In this document: one piece after another, positions 1 to 9,016 of the stretch
How the letters are laid out: each line of letters opens with the position of its first letter
How positions within the stretch are numbered: the stretch's first letter is position 1
Assembly: GCF_014647235.1 (NCBI RefSeq)
Contig: NZ_BMOU01000005.1
Coordinates: 124,379-188,378 of the forward strand
Reading direction: 5' to 3'
Length of the DNA stretch: 64,000 nucleotides
Source of the DNA: Haloarcula pellucida
GTDB taxonomy: Archaea; Halobacteriota; Halobacteria; Halobacteriales; Haloarculaceae
Notes under the pieces: generated by a model
The model's input: only the letters and a program-made list of their open reading frames with translations
Database searches by the model: none
What the model was told of the DNA's origin: nothing
Made by a program: the position numbers and the translations under genes

Positions 1-61
1 ACGTCTCGCTGTATCGGTAGTGCTTCGGGTCGACGACTCCCCGTTTCTCTAAAGCACGTCG

Positions 62-67
62 TTTATT
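62..67 (+). promoter_or_regulatory. TATA-like box of the UvrD-type helicase gene
   Basis: TTTATT lies 26-31 bases before the ATG at 93, the spacing of a leaderless haloarchaeal transcript. It supports the ATG at 93 over the upstream in-frame start at 66, which would lie within a few bases of this box. Confidence 0.5.
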
Positions 68-92
68 GGTGCGGGGAACTAGTATAGGTGCA

Positions 93-1934
93 ATGACCGA
101 TTCGACCACCGAGGTTGTCCGCCTGTTCGGTGGGCCCGGTAGCGGGAAGACGACGGCACTGCTGGACCGCGTCGAGGAACTGCTGGAAGACGACGACGTG
201 GACTTTCGTGACGTGCTGGTGGTCTCGTACACCCGGGCCGCGGCCGCAGAGATACGGGAGCGTCTCGCCGAGCGACTCGACCTGACGCCGCGGGCGCTAC
301 GCGGAAACGTCTGTACGATGCACGCGAAGGCGTACGAACTGCTGAACCTCTCGCGGGGCGACGTCGTCGGCGAGGACGACAAGGAAGACTTCTGCGAGCA
401 GTTCGGTATCGAGTACGAGGACGAGTACGAGGGGTCGCGGCGGCGCTCGGCCCGGTCGACGACACTCGGCAACAAGATTATCGCCACGAGTCAGTGGCTC
501 CAGCGGACCCGCCGCGACGTGGCCGACTGGTACGACGTCCCCTTCAAGTGGGACGACGAGGAGGTCCGCCTCCCGCCCGAAATCGACGACAACGCCCAGA
601 CCGGGAACAAGTACACGCCGACGTGGCCCACCGACGACGACCGGGTGGACGTCCCCAGCGCCATCCGTGGCTGGCGGACGTTCAAGGGCGACAACGACCT
701 CACCGGCTTCGCCGACATGCTCGAACGGGTCGCCCAGCGCTCCCTGCTCCCGAACGTCGACTACCTCATCATCGACGAGTTCCAGGACATCACGACCCTG
801 CAGTACGACGTCTACGAGGAGTGGAAGCCCCACATGAAGCGGGTACTCATCGCCGGCGACGACGACCAGGTCGTCTACGCGTGGCAGGGCGCGGACCCGG
901 ACCTCCTGCTCGAAGAGGACGTCACGCAGGACGAGATTCTACCGAACTCCTATCGCCTCCCCTCGCGCATCCTCAACGTCGTCAACCGCGAGGTGCGCCA
1001 CATCGAGAAGCGCCAGGAGAAGGACCTGAATCCGCGCAAAGAGGGCGGTCGCGTCGAGGCCGTCCAGAACCCATCGATGTACGACCTCGCACGCAACGTC
1101 ACCGGTACCGTCGATCAGTCCGACGAGACGGTGATGGTACTCTTTCGGGCGCGCTACCAGATGTTCCAGTTCATCGACGAGTTCATCGGCGACGGGATCC
1201 CCTTCTCGTGTCTGACCGACCAGCGGATGTGGACCGACCGCCTCAGCCAGTACGTCAGCGCCGTCGAGGCCGTCGAGAACGAGGAGACGCTCTCGGTGCT
1301 TGAGGCCCGTCGATTGGCCGACATGCTCGTCGACTCCGCCTTCGGCACCGGGGAGCGCGATGACTTCTTCGACGCCCTCGAAGACATCGAGGAGGACAGC
1401 GACTCCGAGGACATCGCCGAGATCGAAATCGACCACACGGTCGTCACCGACCACGTCCCGTTCGTCCCCGACGCCGCCTCGGCGGGCGACATGCTCCGGA
1501 AGGTTACGAACTTCCAGGAGCGTACCGTCAACGCCTACTTCAATGGCGAGTACCGCGGGATGGACCCCGACCGCGTGCGTCTGGGCACCATCCACTCCGC
1601 GAAGGGTCGTGAGGCCGACCACGTGTTCGTCGCGACGGACCTGACCGAGAAAGTGGTCGAGCAGATGGCCGCGACAGTCGACCAGAAGGGCATCGAAGTG
1701 CCCGGCGTCGAGGAGTTCACCAAGCACACGAGTCCGGTGCCGACGCTGACCGACAACGAACGGCGCGTGTTCTACGTCGGGATGTCCCGGGCCCGCGAAC
1801 GACTGGTCCTGATGGAGAACCTCGTCGACGGCGCACCGACCCTCCCCATCGACGTCCTTCTGGAGAACGAACCGAGCGAGCGCTCCATCGACGAACTGCT
1901 GGACGAGGCCGGCGAGGCCATCGTCGCGGACTGA
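93..1934 (+). CDS. UvrD/Rep-family superfamily 1 DNA helicase
   Basis: An ATP-dependent 3'-5' DNA helicase of the UvrD/PcrA/Rep type, expected in repair or replication restart. About 613 residues. Visible motifs in order: Walker A GGPGSGKTT near residue 13, Walker B with IIDEFQD near residue 225, motif III DDDQVVYAWQGA, motif IV region PNSYRLP, motif V GTIHSAKGREADHVFV and motif VI VFYVGMSRARERL near the C-terminus. It is a little shorter than bacterial UvrD (about 720), mainly through smaller accessory subdomains. It has its own promoter and no operon partner; the next gene begins about 130 bases on. Family assignment is firm, the exact pathway is not. Confidence 0.93.
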   Translation: MTDSTTEVVRLFGGPGSGKTTALLDRVEELLEDDDVDFRDVLVVSYTRAAAAEIRERLAERLDLTPRALRGNVCTMHAKAYELLNLSRGDVVGEDDKEDFCEQFGIEYEDEYEGSRRRSARSTTLGNKIIATSQWLQRTRRDVADWYDVPFKWDDEEVRLPPEIDDNAQTGNKYTPTWPTDDDRVDVPSAIRGWRTFKGDNDLTGFADMLERVAQRSLLPNVDYLIIDEFQDITTLQYDVYEEWKPHMKRVLIAGDDDQVVYAWQGADPDLLLEEDVTQDEILPNSYRLPSRILNVVNREVRHIEKRQEKDLNPRKEGGRVEAVQNPSMYDLARNVTGTVDQSDETVMVLFRARYQMFQFIDEFIGDGIPFSCLTDQRMWTDRLSQYVSAVEAVENEETLSVLEARRLADMLVDSAFGTGERDDFFDALEDIEEDSDSEDIAEIEIDHTVVTDHVPFVPDAASAGDMLRKVTNFQERTVNAYFNGEYRGMDPDRVRLGTIHSAKGREADHVFVATDLTEKVVEQMAATVDQKGIEVPGVEEFTKHTSPVPTLTDNERRVFYVGMSRARERLVLMENLVDGAPTLPIDVLLENEPSERSIDELLDEAGEAIVAD

Positions 1935-2066
1935 CAGAGACAGGAGATTTCCCACAGTACCGGACGCGCCGGACCGTCGCAGTCGGTCATTGTGGTACGC
2001 CCGTCGAACGTGTTCGTCCACCGTACCAGAATCCGTTTCCCGTCACTCTCGGTACCGGACGACTGC

Positions 2067-2543
2067 ATGACGAACCCTATGCCCGACCGACGAACCGTCC
2101 TCAGAGCGACTGCCGGTCTCGCCGCTGCGACCGCCGGACTCACAGCGGCGACCGGCGGTGCGCTGGCGCACTTCCCACGCGAACTCGACGTCGAGGTGAA
2201 ACCCGACTCCGAGGAGAGTCCGATCAACCCCGAGAGCAACGGCGTCACCGCTGTCGTCGTCTACCAGACCGAGGAGTTCGACCCGACGATCGAGGACGTT
2301 CGCTACCGTTTCGGTGCGCCCGAGGCGGTCGCAGACGGCGACGGTGCGACGCCCGTCCGGTCTCACACCGACGACGTGAACGAGGACGGGTCGATGGACC
2401 TCGTGTTACAGTTCCGAACGGCCGAGGCTGGGTTCGACGACGATAGCGAGACGGCAGAACTCCGCTGGGACCGCGACGCGGGCCGCGAACACGGACTTTC
2501 TGGACGCGACACGATACGGACCGTCGGCGACTGCCGGCGGTAA
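2067..2543 (+). CDS. Tat-exported haloarchaeal protein of unknown function
   Basis: About 158 residues. The N-terminus has a twin-arginine signal (DRRTVLRATAGLAAATAGL) followed by GGALAHF, so the mature protein should be outside the cell or anchored. The rest is acidic and beta-rich, with phrases such as VVVYQTEEFDP and VLQFRTAEAGF. No catalytic motif is recognised. The ATG at 2067 was chosen; the ATG at 2079 is equally possible and also keeps the Arg pair. It ends 10 bases before the convergent RNA ligase gene. Haloarchaea often carry such small Tat proteins, but no function can be given. Confidence 0.65.
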   Translation: MTNPMPDRRTVLRATAGLAAATAGLTAATGGALAHFPRELDVEVKPDSEESPINPESNGVTAVVVYQTEEFDPTIEDVRYRFGAPEAVADGDGATPVRSHTDDVNEDGSMDLVLQFRTAEAGFDDDSETAELRWDRDAGREHGLSGRDTIRTVGDCRR

Positions 2544-2553
2544 CGCGCCCGAG

Positions 2554-3669
2554 TCACTCGTCAATCGTCCCGCCCGAGAGGTAGTACGCCGTCTTGTCGC
2601 GGGTCGACCGCGCGACCTTCGTGAACGTGACCACGCGCTCGCCGTCCTCGGTCCGGTCGCGTTCGACGGCCAGTTCCAGTCCCTTATCGCGAAAGTACGA
2701 CAGCAGCGCCTCGACTACCTCGGGGTCGGCTCTGACGGTGTGGGTCTCCCCGACCGGGTCGTCGGCGTCGACGGCCCGCACCGTCTCGACGGCCGGTAAC
2801 AGGATTGCTTCGCCGAGTTTCCGGGCCCGCTCGCGGACTCGGTCCGGCGGGTCATCGAACTCGACGGCCTGAAACGCCTCCCGGATCACGCGGGTGAAGA
2901 TGAAGTCTCGGCCGTAGTCGAACGGGAGCGCGAAGGCGTGTTCGAGGTCGGCGCGGTGGATGGCGCTGGTGGTGTACTTCAGCGCGCGCCGGCCGTCGGT
3001 GGACTTGAGGACGACGCCCTCCCGGCCGCGGGCGTCGAGGTCGCGGATGGTTTCTTTCGCCGTCGAGACGGCCGCCGCGGGCGTGAACGTCCCGTAGTGG
3101 CGAACCGGGTCGAGGTCGTAGTCGACGCAGCACTCTCGCCGGCGGGCGACGGGCATCGGGTCGCTCGTCTCCCGGTGGCGAATGCCGAAGACGTAGAAGG
3201 CCGCCTCGTCGACTTCCGGGTAGTCGTGTTCGGTGTAGGGGTTCTCCGGGCCGACGAGTTCGCCACACAGCATGTACTCCGGGTAGTCCTCGAAGAAGCC
3301 GTCGGCGTCGAGCGTCGTCGCTACCTTGCGGGTCGTGTACGGACAGACGAACCCGCTCCGGGTGAACGCCAGCAAGTCCCCGTCGACGCGGGCGACCCGG
3401 ACGTTGTAACCGTTGAGTTTCTCCTCGACGGCGACCGGTCCGTCGAACACCTCGTGGACGGCCGGTTCGAGGACGAGCGCTCGCGGCATCGAGGGGTACC
3501 CCCTGACGACGACGTCGTCGAGGATGGCGGTCCCGCGTTCGACGCCGTGGCGCGCATCAGAGAGGTATCGGTACTCGTTCCCCTGAAACCACGCCCGGTC
3601 GAAGTGCTCCAGCAGGTCTTCGTGGTCGGTGTCGCCGAGGTCGAACACCGACGACCAGTCCCGGACCAT
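2554..3669 (-). CDS. ATP-dependent RNA ligase, Pab1020 type (Rnl3-like)
   Basis: A nucleotidyltransferase that joins RNA ends through an AMP-lysine intermediate. About 371 residues, the usual length of the archaeal Pab1020 family. The nucleotidyltransferase motifs are present in order: motif [11 protein letters not shown] with the lysine that takes AMP, motif [13 protein letters not shown], motif IV EGVVLKS and motif V RALKYTT. The C-terminal 120 residues match the dimerisation extension of that family. The ATG at 3669 is preferred over 3690 because a TATA-like GGTTTAG sits 25-31 bases upstream of it. It is divergent from the RNA ligase partner gene at 3759; the two families are known to co-occur. 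Confidence 0.88.
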   Translation of the reverse strand: MVRDWSSVFDLGDTDHEDLLEHFDRAWFQGNEYRYLSDARHGVERGTAILDDVVVRGYPSMPRALVLEPAVHEVFDGPVAVEEKLNGYNVRVARVDGDLLAFTRSGFVCPYTTRKVATTLDADGFFEDYPEYMLCGELVGPENPYTEHDYPEVDEAAFYVFGIRHRETSDPMPVARRRECCVDYDLDPVRHYGTFTPAAAVSTAKETIRDLDARGREGVVLKSTDGRRALKYTTSAIHRADLEHAFALPFDYGRDFIFTRVIREAFQAVEFDDPPDRVRERARKLGEAILLPAVETVRAVDADDPVGETHTVRADPEVVEALLSYFRDKGLELAVERDRTEDGERVVTFTKVARSTRDKTAYYLSGGTIDE

Positions 3670-3758
3670 GCATGGGAGTTGTTCACACAACGACTAAACC
3701 TATCGGGCGAGGCGACCCTCGACAGCAGACATTAGTGTACAGGCGCCGTAGCGCCGCT

Positions 3759-4433
3759 ATGGCCGACCGTCCGCTCAAGCAGCGGTTCGTACTGGACACC
3801 TCGCTGTTTCTCACCACGGAGATACGGGGACCGGACCAGGACGTCGAGGCGGCGTGTCGGGACCTGCTGGAACTCGTCGCGGCGGCGAAACAGATTCACA
3901 ACATCTCCTGTTACATGCCGCCCTCCATCAAGGCGGAGTTGACGGGGATGCTGGAGAACCGCGACGTCAGCGGCGACGTACTGACGAAACTCGATACGTG
4001 GGTCATCACGAAGTCGCCGGCCCACCACGAAGTGATGATTCCGGCGGACCTCGTCTATAAGTTCATCGACGAGATGTCCGACCGGGTCGACCGTGGCCTG
4101 CGCGTCTCCGAGAAAGCCGTCCGGAAAGCCGAAGAGTCCCGCGCCGAGACGGTCGAGGAACACGACCACATGACGGAGGTGGACAAGGTCATCTCCGACC
4201 TCCGGGACGAGTACCGCGACACGCTCCGGCAGGGTGTGCTCGACTCCCGCGAGGACTTCGACCTCCTGATGCTTGCGAAAGAACTGGACGCGGGCGTCGT
4301 CACGGAGGACCAAGGCATCATCAACTGGGCGGAGGACTTCGGGCTACGATACCTCAAGGGCCGGAGTTTCCCCTCGCTGCTGACCGAATATCTCGCCGCA
4401 GACGACCCCGACCGCTGGCGGTCGGAGCGCTAG
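3759..4433 (+). CDS. RNA ligase partner protein (PIN-domain fold)
   Basis: About 224 residues. The protein opens with [11 protein letters not shown], the first acidic residue of a PIN-type nuclease fold. It closes with [20 protein letters not shown], which carries the conserved Asp/Glu cluster, then [13 protein letters not shown]. This is the family that occurs in archaea together with the Pab1020-type RNA ligase. The gene is divergent from that ligase across about 90 bases. A nuclease or RNA-binding role in RNA repair or circularisation is inference from fold and neighbour. Start at 3759 fits a TATA-like CATTAGTGTA just upstream; the longer frame from 3672 adds non-acidic sequence. Confidence 0.85.
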   Translation: MADRPLKQRFVLDTSLFLTTEIRGPDQDVEAACRDLLELVAAAKQIHNISCYMPPSIKAELTGMLENRDVSGDVLTKLDTWVITKSPAHHEVMIPADLVYKFIDEMSDRVDRGLRVSEKAVRKAEESRAETVEEHDHMTEVDKVISDLRDEYRDTLRQGVLDSREDFDLLMLAKELDAGVVTEDQGIINWAEDFGLRYLKGRSFPSLLTEYLAADDPDRWRSER

Positions 4434-4678
4434 TCCTCCTCGGTCGGGTCCTCGGTCTTGACGACGGCACCGACCGTCTTCTCGGCGACCATGCCCGGGA
4501 GGTCCGTCGGCGTCGTGAGGTACTGCTCTATGACGACCATCCCGACGGCGATGCCGAGGTAGACGACGCCGGCGACCATCTCGCCCCGGACGAGGTGCTC
4601 GACGCCGAACAGGCCGACCGGAATCGCCAGCACGACGATGGCCATCAGTCCCAGCGTGTCGAGGATACCCTGTGCCAT
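4430..4678 (-). CDS. Small membrane protein, two TM segments
   Basis: About 82 residues. Two hydrophobic segments are visible ([21 protein letters not shown] and [20 protein letters not shown]) with a charged, Glu/Asp-rich tail ending KTEDPTEED. It looks like a conserved haloarchaeal small membrane protein; no enzyme motif is present. Its stop overlaps the end of the convergent RNA ligase partner by four bases, and its start lies about 80 bases from the divergent phosphodiesterase gene. Confidence 0.65.
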   Translation of the reverse strand: MAQGILDTLGLMAIVVLAIPVGLFGVEHLVRGEMVAGVVYLGIAVGMVVIEQYLTTPTDLPGMVAEKTVGAVVKTEDPTEED

Positions 4679-4760
4679 TGACTGGGGTTCGCTCCTGCGG
4701 GACAAAAGCCTCGCGGGACGAGAGGATACGTTCTTGTGGCCGCCCGCAGAACGGCCGGCC

Positions 4761-5252
4761 ATGCAGGTCGGCATCGTCTCCGATACGCACGACAACACCG
4801 GACTGGTCGAGGCGGCCGTCGAGACGTTCACCGAAGCGGGCGTCGAGACGGTGATTCACTGCGGCGACTTCGTCGCGCCGTTCTCGGCGACGCCGTTCGA
4901 CGGCGACTGGACGTTCTACGCCGTCCGCGGGAACAACGACGGCGAGTGGGCACTCGAATCGACCGTCGACGGCTTCGGCACCTACCTCGGGGAGATGGGC
5001 GAACTGACGCTCGACGGCGCGGAGTTCGCGGTGTATCACGGCACCAGCGGAGCCATCGTCGACGCCCTCGTCGAGTGTGGGACCTACGACTACGTCTGTC
5101 ACGGCCACACGCACGAGGCCGGATCAGAGGAGTACGAGGGGACGGTACGAATCAACCCCGGCGGCATCGCCATCCCGCCGGCACCGGAGCCGTTCTCGGT
5201 GGCGACGTTGGATACGGCGAGTGGCGACCTGACGTTCCACGAACTGGGCTGA
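4761..5252 (+). CDS. YfcE/MJ0936-type metallophosphodiesterase
   Basis: A calcineurin-like phosphoesterase of about 163 residues, the normal size for the MJ0936/YfcE group, which hydrolyses phosphodiester bonds with two metal ions. Metal-binding motifs are present: SDTHDN (DxH) at the N-terminus, HCGDF (GD), RGNND (GNxD/E), YHGTSG and CHGHTHEA (GHxH). The long frame starting at 4638 is not acidic and was trimmed to the ATG at 4761. It is a single gene, convergent with the GAPDH gene. The physiological substrate is unknown. Confidence 0.88.
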   Translation: MQVGIVSDTHDNTGLVEAAVETFTEAGVETVIHCGDFVAPFSATPFDGDWTFYAVRGNNDGEWALESTVDGFGTYLGEMGELTLDGAEFAVYHGTSGAIVDALVECGTYDYVCHGHTHEAGSEEYEGTVRINPGGIAIPPAPEPFSVATLDTASGDLTFHELG

Positions 5253-5267
5253 CCGGCGACCGGTCGG

Positions 5268-6332
5268 TCAGTCGTCGGCGGTGCTTCGGGGGGCGTTCCC
5301 CTCGTGTTCGACGAGTCCGCGGCCGACGCCGAGTGCGTCGTTGGTCCGGTCGATGCTCTGTCGGGCGCTGGCGGTCCGTTCCGAGAGGGCGCGCACCGCG
5401 TCGATGTTCTCCGGGACCACGTCGGCCTCCTGGTGGATAGCCTGGAACAGGTAGAGGTCGTTGTCCTCGACGGTGACCGACTCGGCCCAGATGCAGTTCT
5501 CCCAGACGTCGCCGCGCGGGCGGCCGGCGTCGCGAGTGTACTCTTTGAGTTTGCCGGCGCCGTCGATGCCCAGCGTCTCCGGGATGAGAAACAGGCGCGA
5601 CTCCCGGCCCAGCAGGTCACGGACCGCCTCGGCCGACGGCGTCGACTCCAGCGTGACGTTGACGCTGTGGGTGTGCATCTGTGTGGTCGGCACCTTCATT
5701 CCCATCGTATCGATGTCGAGGTCGGGGAACACCGTCTGGACGTCCGGGCCGTGGTGAGAGGGTATCTCGACGGGGTCTGGCAGTGTGTCGTTGATGGGGC
5801 CGCGGCTCGTCTGTCCGGGGTCACCACCCCGCCGGACGAGCGTGATTCGTGCCTTCTCGATGCCGTAGGACTCCTCTAGGGGAGCGAAGAGACGTGAGAG
5901 TCCCGTGGTGTTACAAGAGACCACGCGGGCGCTGTCGGCGCCGACCGCGTCGTCGTAGTTGGCACGAGCGACGAAACTCACGTCGGCGACGTCGGGGTCC
6001 TCCCCGCCCTGGAAGATGGCCGGCGTATCGTGTTCCTCGTAGAGACTGGCGTTCGTCGCGCCGACGCCGCCCGGCGTCGTATCGACGACGACGTCGCTGA
6101 CCTCGACGAGGTCGTGAACCGTGCCGGCGGTGTCGAGACCGGCGGCGTCGAACGGCACTCTGCCGTCGTCACCGGCGGCATAGAGGTCGTATCCGCGGTC
6201 GTGTGCGATAGTTGCCTCGAAGTTCGGGGAGCGTTTGGAGACGCCCGCCACCGTCATGTCCGGCTGGACACGGACCGCGTCAGCGACCCGTTTGCCGATT
6301 GTGCCAAAGCCGTTGATGCCCACGTGGAGCAT
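5268..6332 (-). CDS. gap: Class II (archaeal) glyceraldehyde-3-phosphate dehydrogenase
   Basis: Phosphorylating, NAD(P)-dependent GAPDH of the archaeal class II type, about 354 residues; interconverts glyceraldehyde 3-phosphate and 1,3-bisphosphoglycerate. N-terminal Rossmann motif [15 protein letters not shown], catalytic Cys in [11 protein letters not shown] near residue 140, then [10 protein letters not shown] and NDTLPDP, all typical of the archaeal enzyme. Haloarchaea commonly hold a class I and a class II enzyme, and the class II form is usually linked to gluconeogenesis; which role applies here is inference. A TATA-like GGATATTC about 28 bases upstream supports the ATG at 6332. The C-terminal tail is Ala/Ser-rich and variable. 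Confidence 0.95.
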   Translation of the reverse strand: MLHVGINGFGTIGKRVADAVRVQPDMTVAGVSKRSPNFEATIAHDRGYDLYAAGDDGRVPFDAAGLDTAGTVHDLVEVSDVVVDTTPGGVGATNASLYEEHDTPAIFQGGEDPDVADVSFVARANYDDAVGADSARVVSCNTTGLSRLFAPLEESYGIEKARITLVRRGGDPGQTSRGPINDTLPDPVEIPSHHGPDVQTVFPDLDIDTMGMKVPTTQMHTHSVNVTLESTPSAEAVRDLLGRESRLFLIPETLGIDGAGKLKEYTRDAGRPRGDVWENCIWAESVTVEDNDLYLFQAIHQEADVVPENIDAVRALSERTASARQSIDRTNDALGVGRGLVEHEGNAPRSTADD

Positions 6333-6503
6333 GGACGACCGTTCACGTGGCGAGAGGATATTCTTTGCGGTTAATGATGATAGAAATTAACTCGGATAGT
6401 TGTACTATCGCACCCTGTTACCACCACACATGGAGTCGTTTCGACGTTCGTCCACCCCCGGATTTCCACCAAGAGTTAATCCCGGCCGGGCCGAGGCGTC
6501 TGT

Positions 6504-7460
6504 ATGGACAACTCCTCCCTTCGCGCCCCGGCGGAGACGGCCGTCAAGCAGTGCATGAACCTCCAGTCCGACGAGTCGTGTGCCGTCGTCACCGACGACG
6601 GGTGCAAAGCCATCGGCGAGGCCCTGTATCGGGTCGCCGCCGAGATCACCGACGACACCGTCTTTTTGCGCTACCCACCGGGGAATCAGCACGGCGAGGA
6701 ACCGCCCGAACCCGTCGCCGGCGCGATGCGGAGTGCCGACGTGGTGTTGGCGCCCACGACCAAGAGCCTGAGCCACACCGAGGCCCGAAGCGAGGCCAAC
6801 GCCGCCGGCGCCCGCATCGCCACGCTCCCGGGTATCAGCGAGGGCGTGTTCTTGATGGGGTTAGACGCCGACTACGAGGCCATCCGGCAGCACTGCGAGG
6901 ACGTCCTCGCACAGGTCGCCGACGCCGCCGAGGTTCGGGTCACCTCACCGCAGGGCACGGACATCACCTTCGGCGTCGGCTCTCGTGAGTGGAACCTCGA
7001 CACGGGCATCGTCCACGAACCCGGCGAGATGTCGAACCTCCCGGCGGGCGAGGTGTTCCTCGCCCCGGAGACGGCCGACGGCACCTTCGTCGTCGACGGG
7101 ACGATGCGCCCCCACGGCAAACTCGACGGTCGCGAACTCCGCTTCGAGGTCGAGGACGGCTACGTCACGGATATCGACGACCCCGACATCCGTGCGGAGG
7201 TCGAGACGGCCGCCGAGGAGGTGGGCCGGGACGCCTACAACCTCGCCGAACTGGGCATCGGCACCAACGTCGCCGTCACGGACCTCGTCGGATCCGTCCT
7301 GCTGGACGAGAAGGCAGGGGGAACCGTCCACATCGCCATCGGCGACGACCACGCCATCGGCGGCGACACCCACGCCCCTATCCATCTGGACGGCATCCTG
7401 ACGGAACCGACCGTGTACGCGGACAGTGAGGTCGTAGACCTCCCACAGTCTGAGCGGTGA
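6504..7460 (+). CDS. M29-family aminopeptidase-like protein
   Basis: About 318 residues, matching the leucyl aminopeptidase (M29, thermophilic aminopeptidase) family in its short archaeal form. The metal-site segments are recognisable: NLPAGEVFLAP (Glu), NLAELGIGTN, LLDEKAGGTVHIAIGD (Glu and His), and IHLDGIL (His and Asp). It would act in the cytoplasm on short peptides using two metal ions. A TATA-like GAGTTAAT lies about 27 bases before the ATG. A longer, distant paralogue is encoded at 37440-38522. Family call is good; true peptidase activity is not proved. Confidence 0.85.
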   Translation: MDNSSLRAPAETAVKQCMNLQSDESCAVVTDDGCKAIGEALYRVAAEITDDTVFLRYPPGNQHGEEPPEPVAGAMRSADVVLAPTTKSLSHTEARSEANAAGARIATLPGISEGVFLMGLDADYEAIRQHCEDVLAQVADAAEVRVTSPQGTDITFGVGSREWNLDTGIVHEPGEMSNLPAGEVFLAPETADGTFVVDGTMRPHGKLDGRELRFEVEDGYVTDIDDPDIRAEVETAAEEVGRDAYNLAELGIGTNVAVTDLVGSVLLDEKAGGTVHIAIGDDHAIGGDTHAPIHLDGILTEPTVYADSEVVDLPQSER

Positions 7461-7666
7461 AAGCGAGGCGGCGAGCGTAGTGAGTCGCCTCGAATGTGAG
7501 CGGCGAGCGTAGCGACCCGTGAACGGAGTGAGCCGCGAGGACGGCGCGGCAGTGAACCTGCCGCGGGGCGAGTGAGCACTCGGGCCGGCGGCCCGTCCGT
7601 GCGACGGAGAACCACGACGAGAGCCGTGGCGACGACCATTTAGGCCCGGGCCGTCAAGGCAGGCGT
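7461..7666. repeat. Haloarchaeal GAGCG-type intergenic low-complexity sequence
   Basis: No gene is visible. The stretch is made of short related words such as GCGAGCGTAG, GTGAGTCGCC and CGAACGGAGTGAGC, many of them able to pair with one another (for example GGCGGCGAGC with later GCCGC words). The same kind of sequence recurs at 19743-19944, 40198-40345 and near 63200. It follows the stop of the M29 gene, so it may act as a transcript end. Confidence 0.45.
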
Positions 7667-8320
7667 ATGACCGAAGCGACACCCGGAGAGCGCGTCGCGC
7701 TCCCCTGTCCGGCCTGCTCGCCGGACTTAGAGACCGTCCACGAGGTGCTCAAGCCCGGTGGTCACGTCACCGTCCGCTGTACCGACTGCGACCACGTCCA
7801 CAAGGAACAGTTGCCCGAGGAGACCACGCTCCAGCGAGACGTCGTCGTCTCCCAAGACGGCGAATCGTTCACCGCACAGGTCGACGTCCCCGAGGACGCC
7901 GACCTCGCCGTCGGCGAGGAGTTCTTACTGGAGACCGAGGAAGCCGTCCTGACCGTCCGCATCACGAGTCTGGAAACCGACGAGGGTCGCGAAGAGGAAG
8001 CCTCGGTCGAGGCCGTCGAGACCATCTGGTCCCGCGCGGTGGGGAACGTCGCGGTCAACGTCACGATGCACCCGAAAGACGGGCGCCACGACGAGACCGA
8101 GAGCTTCAAACTGCAGGTGCCCGGCGACTTCGAGTTCGTCGTCGGCGAGACCGAGACGTTCGGCGACGAGGAGTTCACCGTCGAGGGCATCCACGTCCGC
8201 GACGACGCCCACGGCTACGACCACGAGAAGATGGACTTCGACGGCGACAGCGCAGTGGCGAAAGACATCAACCGGTTGTACGTTCGCGACGAGTCCTCGA
8301 CGGCCTGGTCCGCCTGGTAG
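7667..8320 (+). CDS. HVO_0476-type zinc finger protein
   Basis: About 217 residues. An N-terminal zinc ribbon is formed by CPACSP and CTDCDH (two CxxC pairs about 22 residues apart). The remainder is acidic and contains two similar beta-rich halves (LAVGEEFLLETEEAVLTVRI and FVVGETETFGDEEFTVEGI). This agrees with a conserved haloarchaeal zinc-finger family found next to pcm; the family name is from memory. It sits one base before the pcm start codon, so the two are surely co-transcribed. A role in nucleic-acid or protein binding is likely but unproved. Confidence 0.75.
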   Translation: MTEATPGERVALPCPACSPDLETVHEVLKPGGHVTVRCTDCDHVHKEQLPEETTLQRDVVVSQDGESFTAQVDVPEDADLAVGEEFLLETEEAVLTVRITSLETDEGREEEASVEAVETIWSRAVGNVAVNVTMHPKDGRHDETESFKLQVPGDFEFVVGETETFGDEEFTVEGIHVRDDAHGYDHEKMDFDGDSAVAKDINRLYVRDESSTAWSAW

Positions 8321-8321
8321 G

Positions 8322-8951
8322 ATGCCCGACTGGGAGCGCGCCCGCACCGCGCTGGTCGACCGCCTCCGAGAGGGGCGAATCGACGACGAGCGGGTGCTCT
8401 CGGCGATGGAAGCGGTCCCGCGACACCGGTTCGTGCCCGAGGAGTACCGGACCGACGCCTACCGCGACCGGCCACTCCCGATAGGCCGAGACCAGACGAT
8501 TTCTGCGCCCCACATGGTGGCCATCATGGCGGAACTGCTCGACCTCCAGCGAGGCGACCGCGTCCTCGAAATCGGGACCGGGTGTGGCTACCACGCCGCC
8601 GTCACCGCCGAACTCGTCGGTTCGGCCGACGTCTACACCGTCGAGTACCACGACGAACTGGCCGAGCGAGCGCAGGCGACGCTCGGAGCGACGGGGTACG
8701 GCGACGTCTCAGTCCGCGCGGGCGACGGGAAACGGGGCTGGCCCGACCACGCGCCCTACGACCGCGCGTACCTGACGTGTGCGGCCTCGGCGTTCCCGAG
8801 CGCCGTCGTCGAACAGGTCCGCCCCGGTGGGTTGTTGCTCGCACCGCTCGGTGGCCGGCGCCGACAGACGCTGGTCCGTGTCCGCCGGCGCCCCGACGGG
8901 TCGCTGGCCCGCGAGACACACGGTGCCGTGCGGTTCGTCCGGTTGCAGTAA
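8322..8951 (+). CDS. pcm: Protein-L-isoaspartate O-methyltransferase
   Basis: Repairs isoaspartyl residues in aged proteins using S-adenosylmethionine. About 209 residues. Signature segments: VPRHRFVPEEYR near residue 33, PIGRDQTISAPHMVAIM near residue 53 (the family's QTIS motif), the SAM-binding VLEIGTGCGYHAA, and RAGDGKRGWPDHAPYDRAYLTCAAS. It is the second gene of a likely operon with the zinc-finger gene (one-base gap). A second PCMT-like gene follows after 65 bases. Confidence 0.94.
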   Translation: MPDWERARTALVDRLREGRIDDERVLSAMEAVPRHRFVPEEYRTDAYRDRPLPIGRDQTISAPHMVAIMAELLDLQRGDRVLEIGTGCGYHAAVTAELVGSADVYTVEYHDELAERAQATLGATGYGDVSVRAGDGKRGWPDHAPYDRAYLTCAASAFPSAVVEQVRPGGLLLAPLGGRRRQTLVRVRRRPDGSLARETHGAVRFVRLQ

Positions 8952-9016
8952 GCCGACGGTACCGCGGCGGACTCGCGGGGCGCGTCATTCATATAGTTCC
9001 GGCCGGAATCTCGGAT

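Noticed and set aside
1-60. Minus-strand frame reading RALEKRGVVDPKHYRYSE toward the left edge
   Set aside because: It has protein-like composition and could be the start of a gene beyond the window, but no start codon is visible in frame, so no feature was called.
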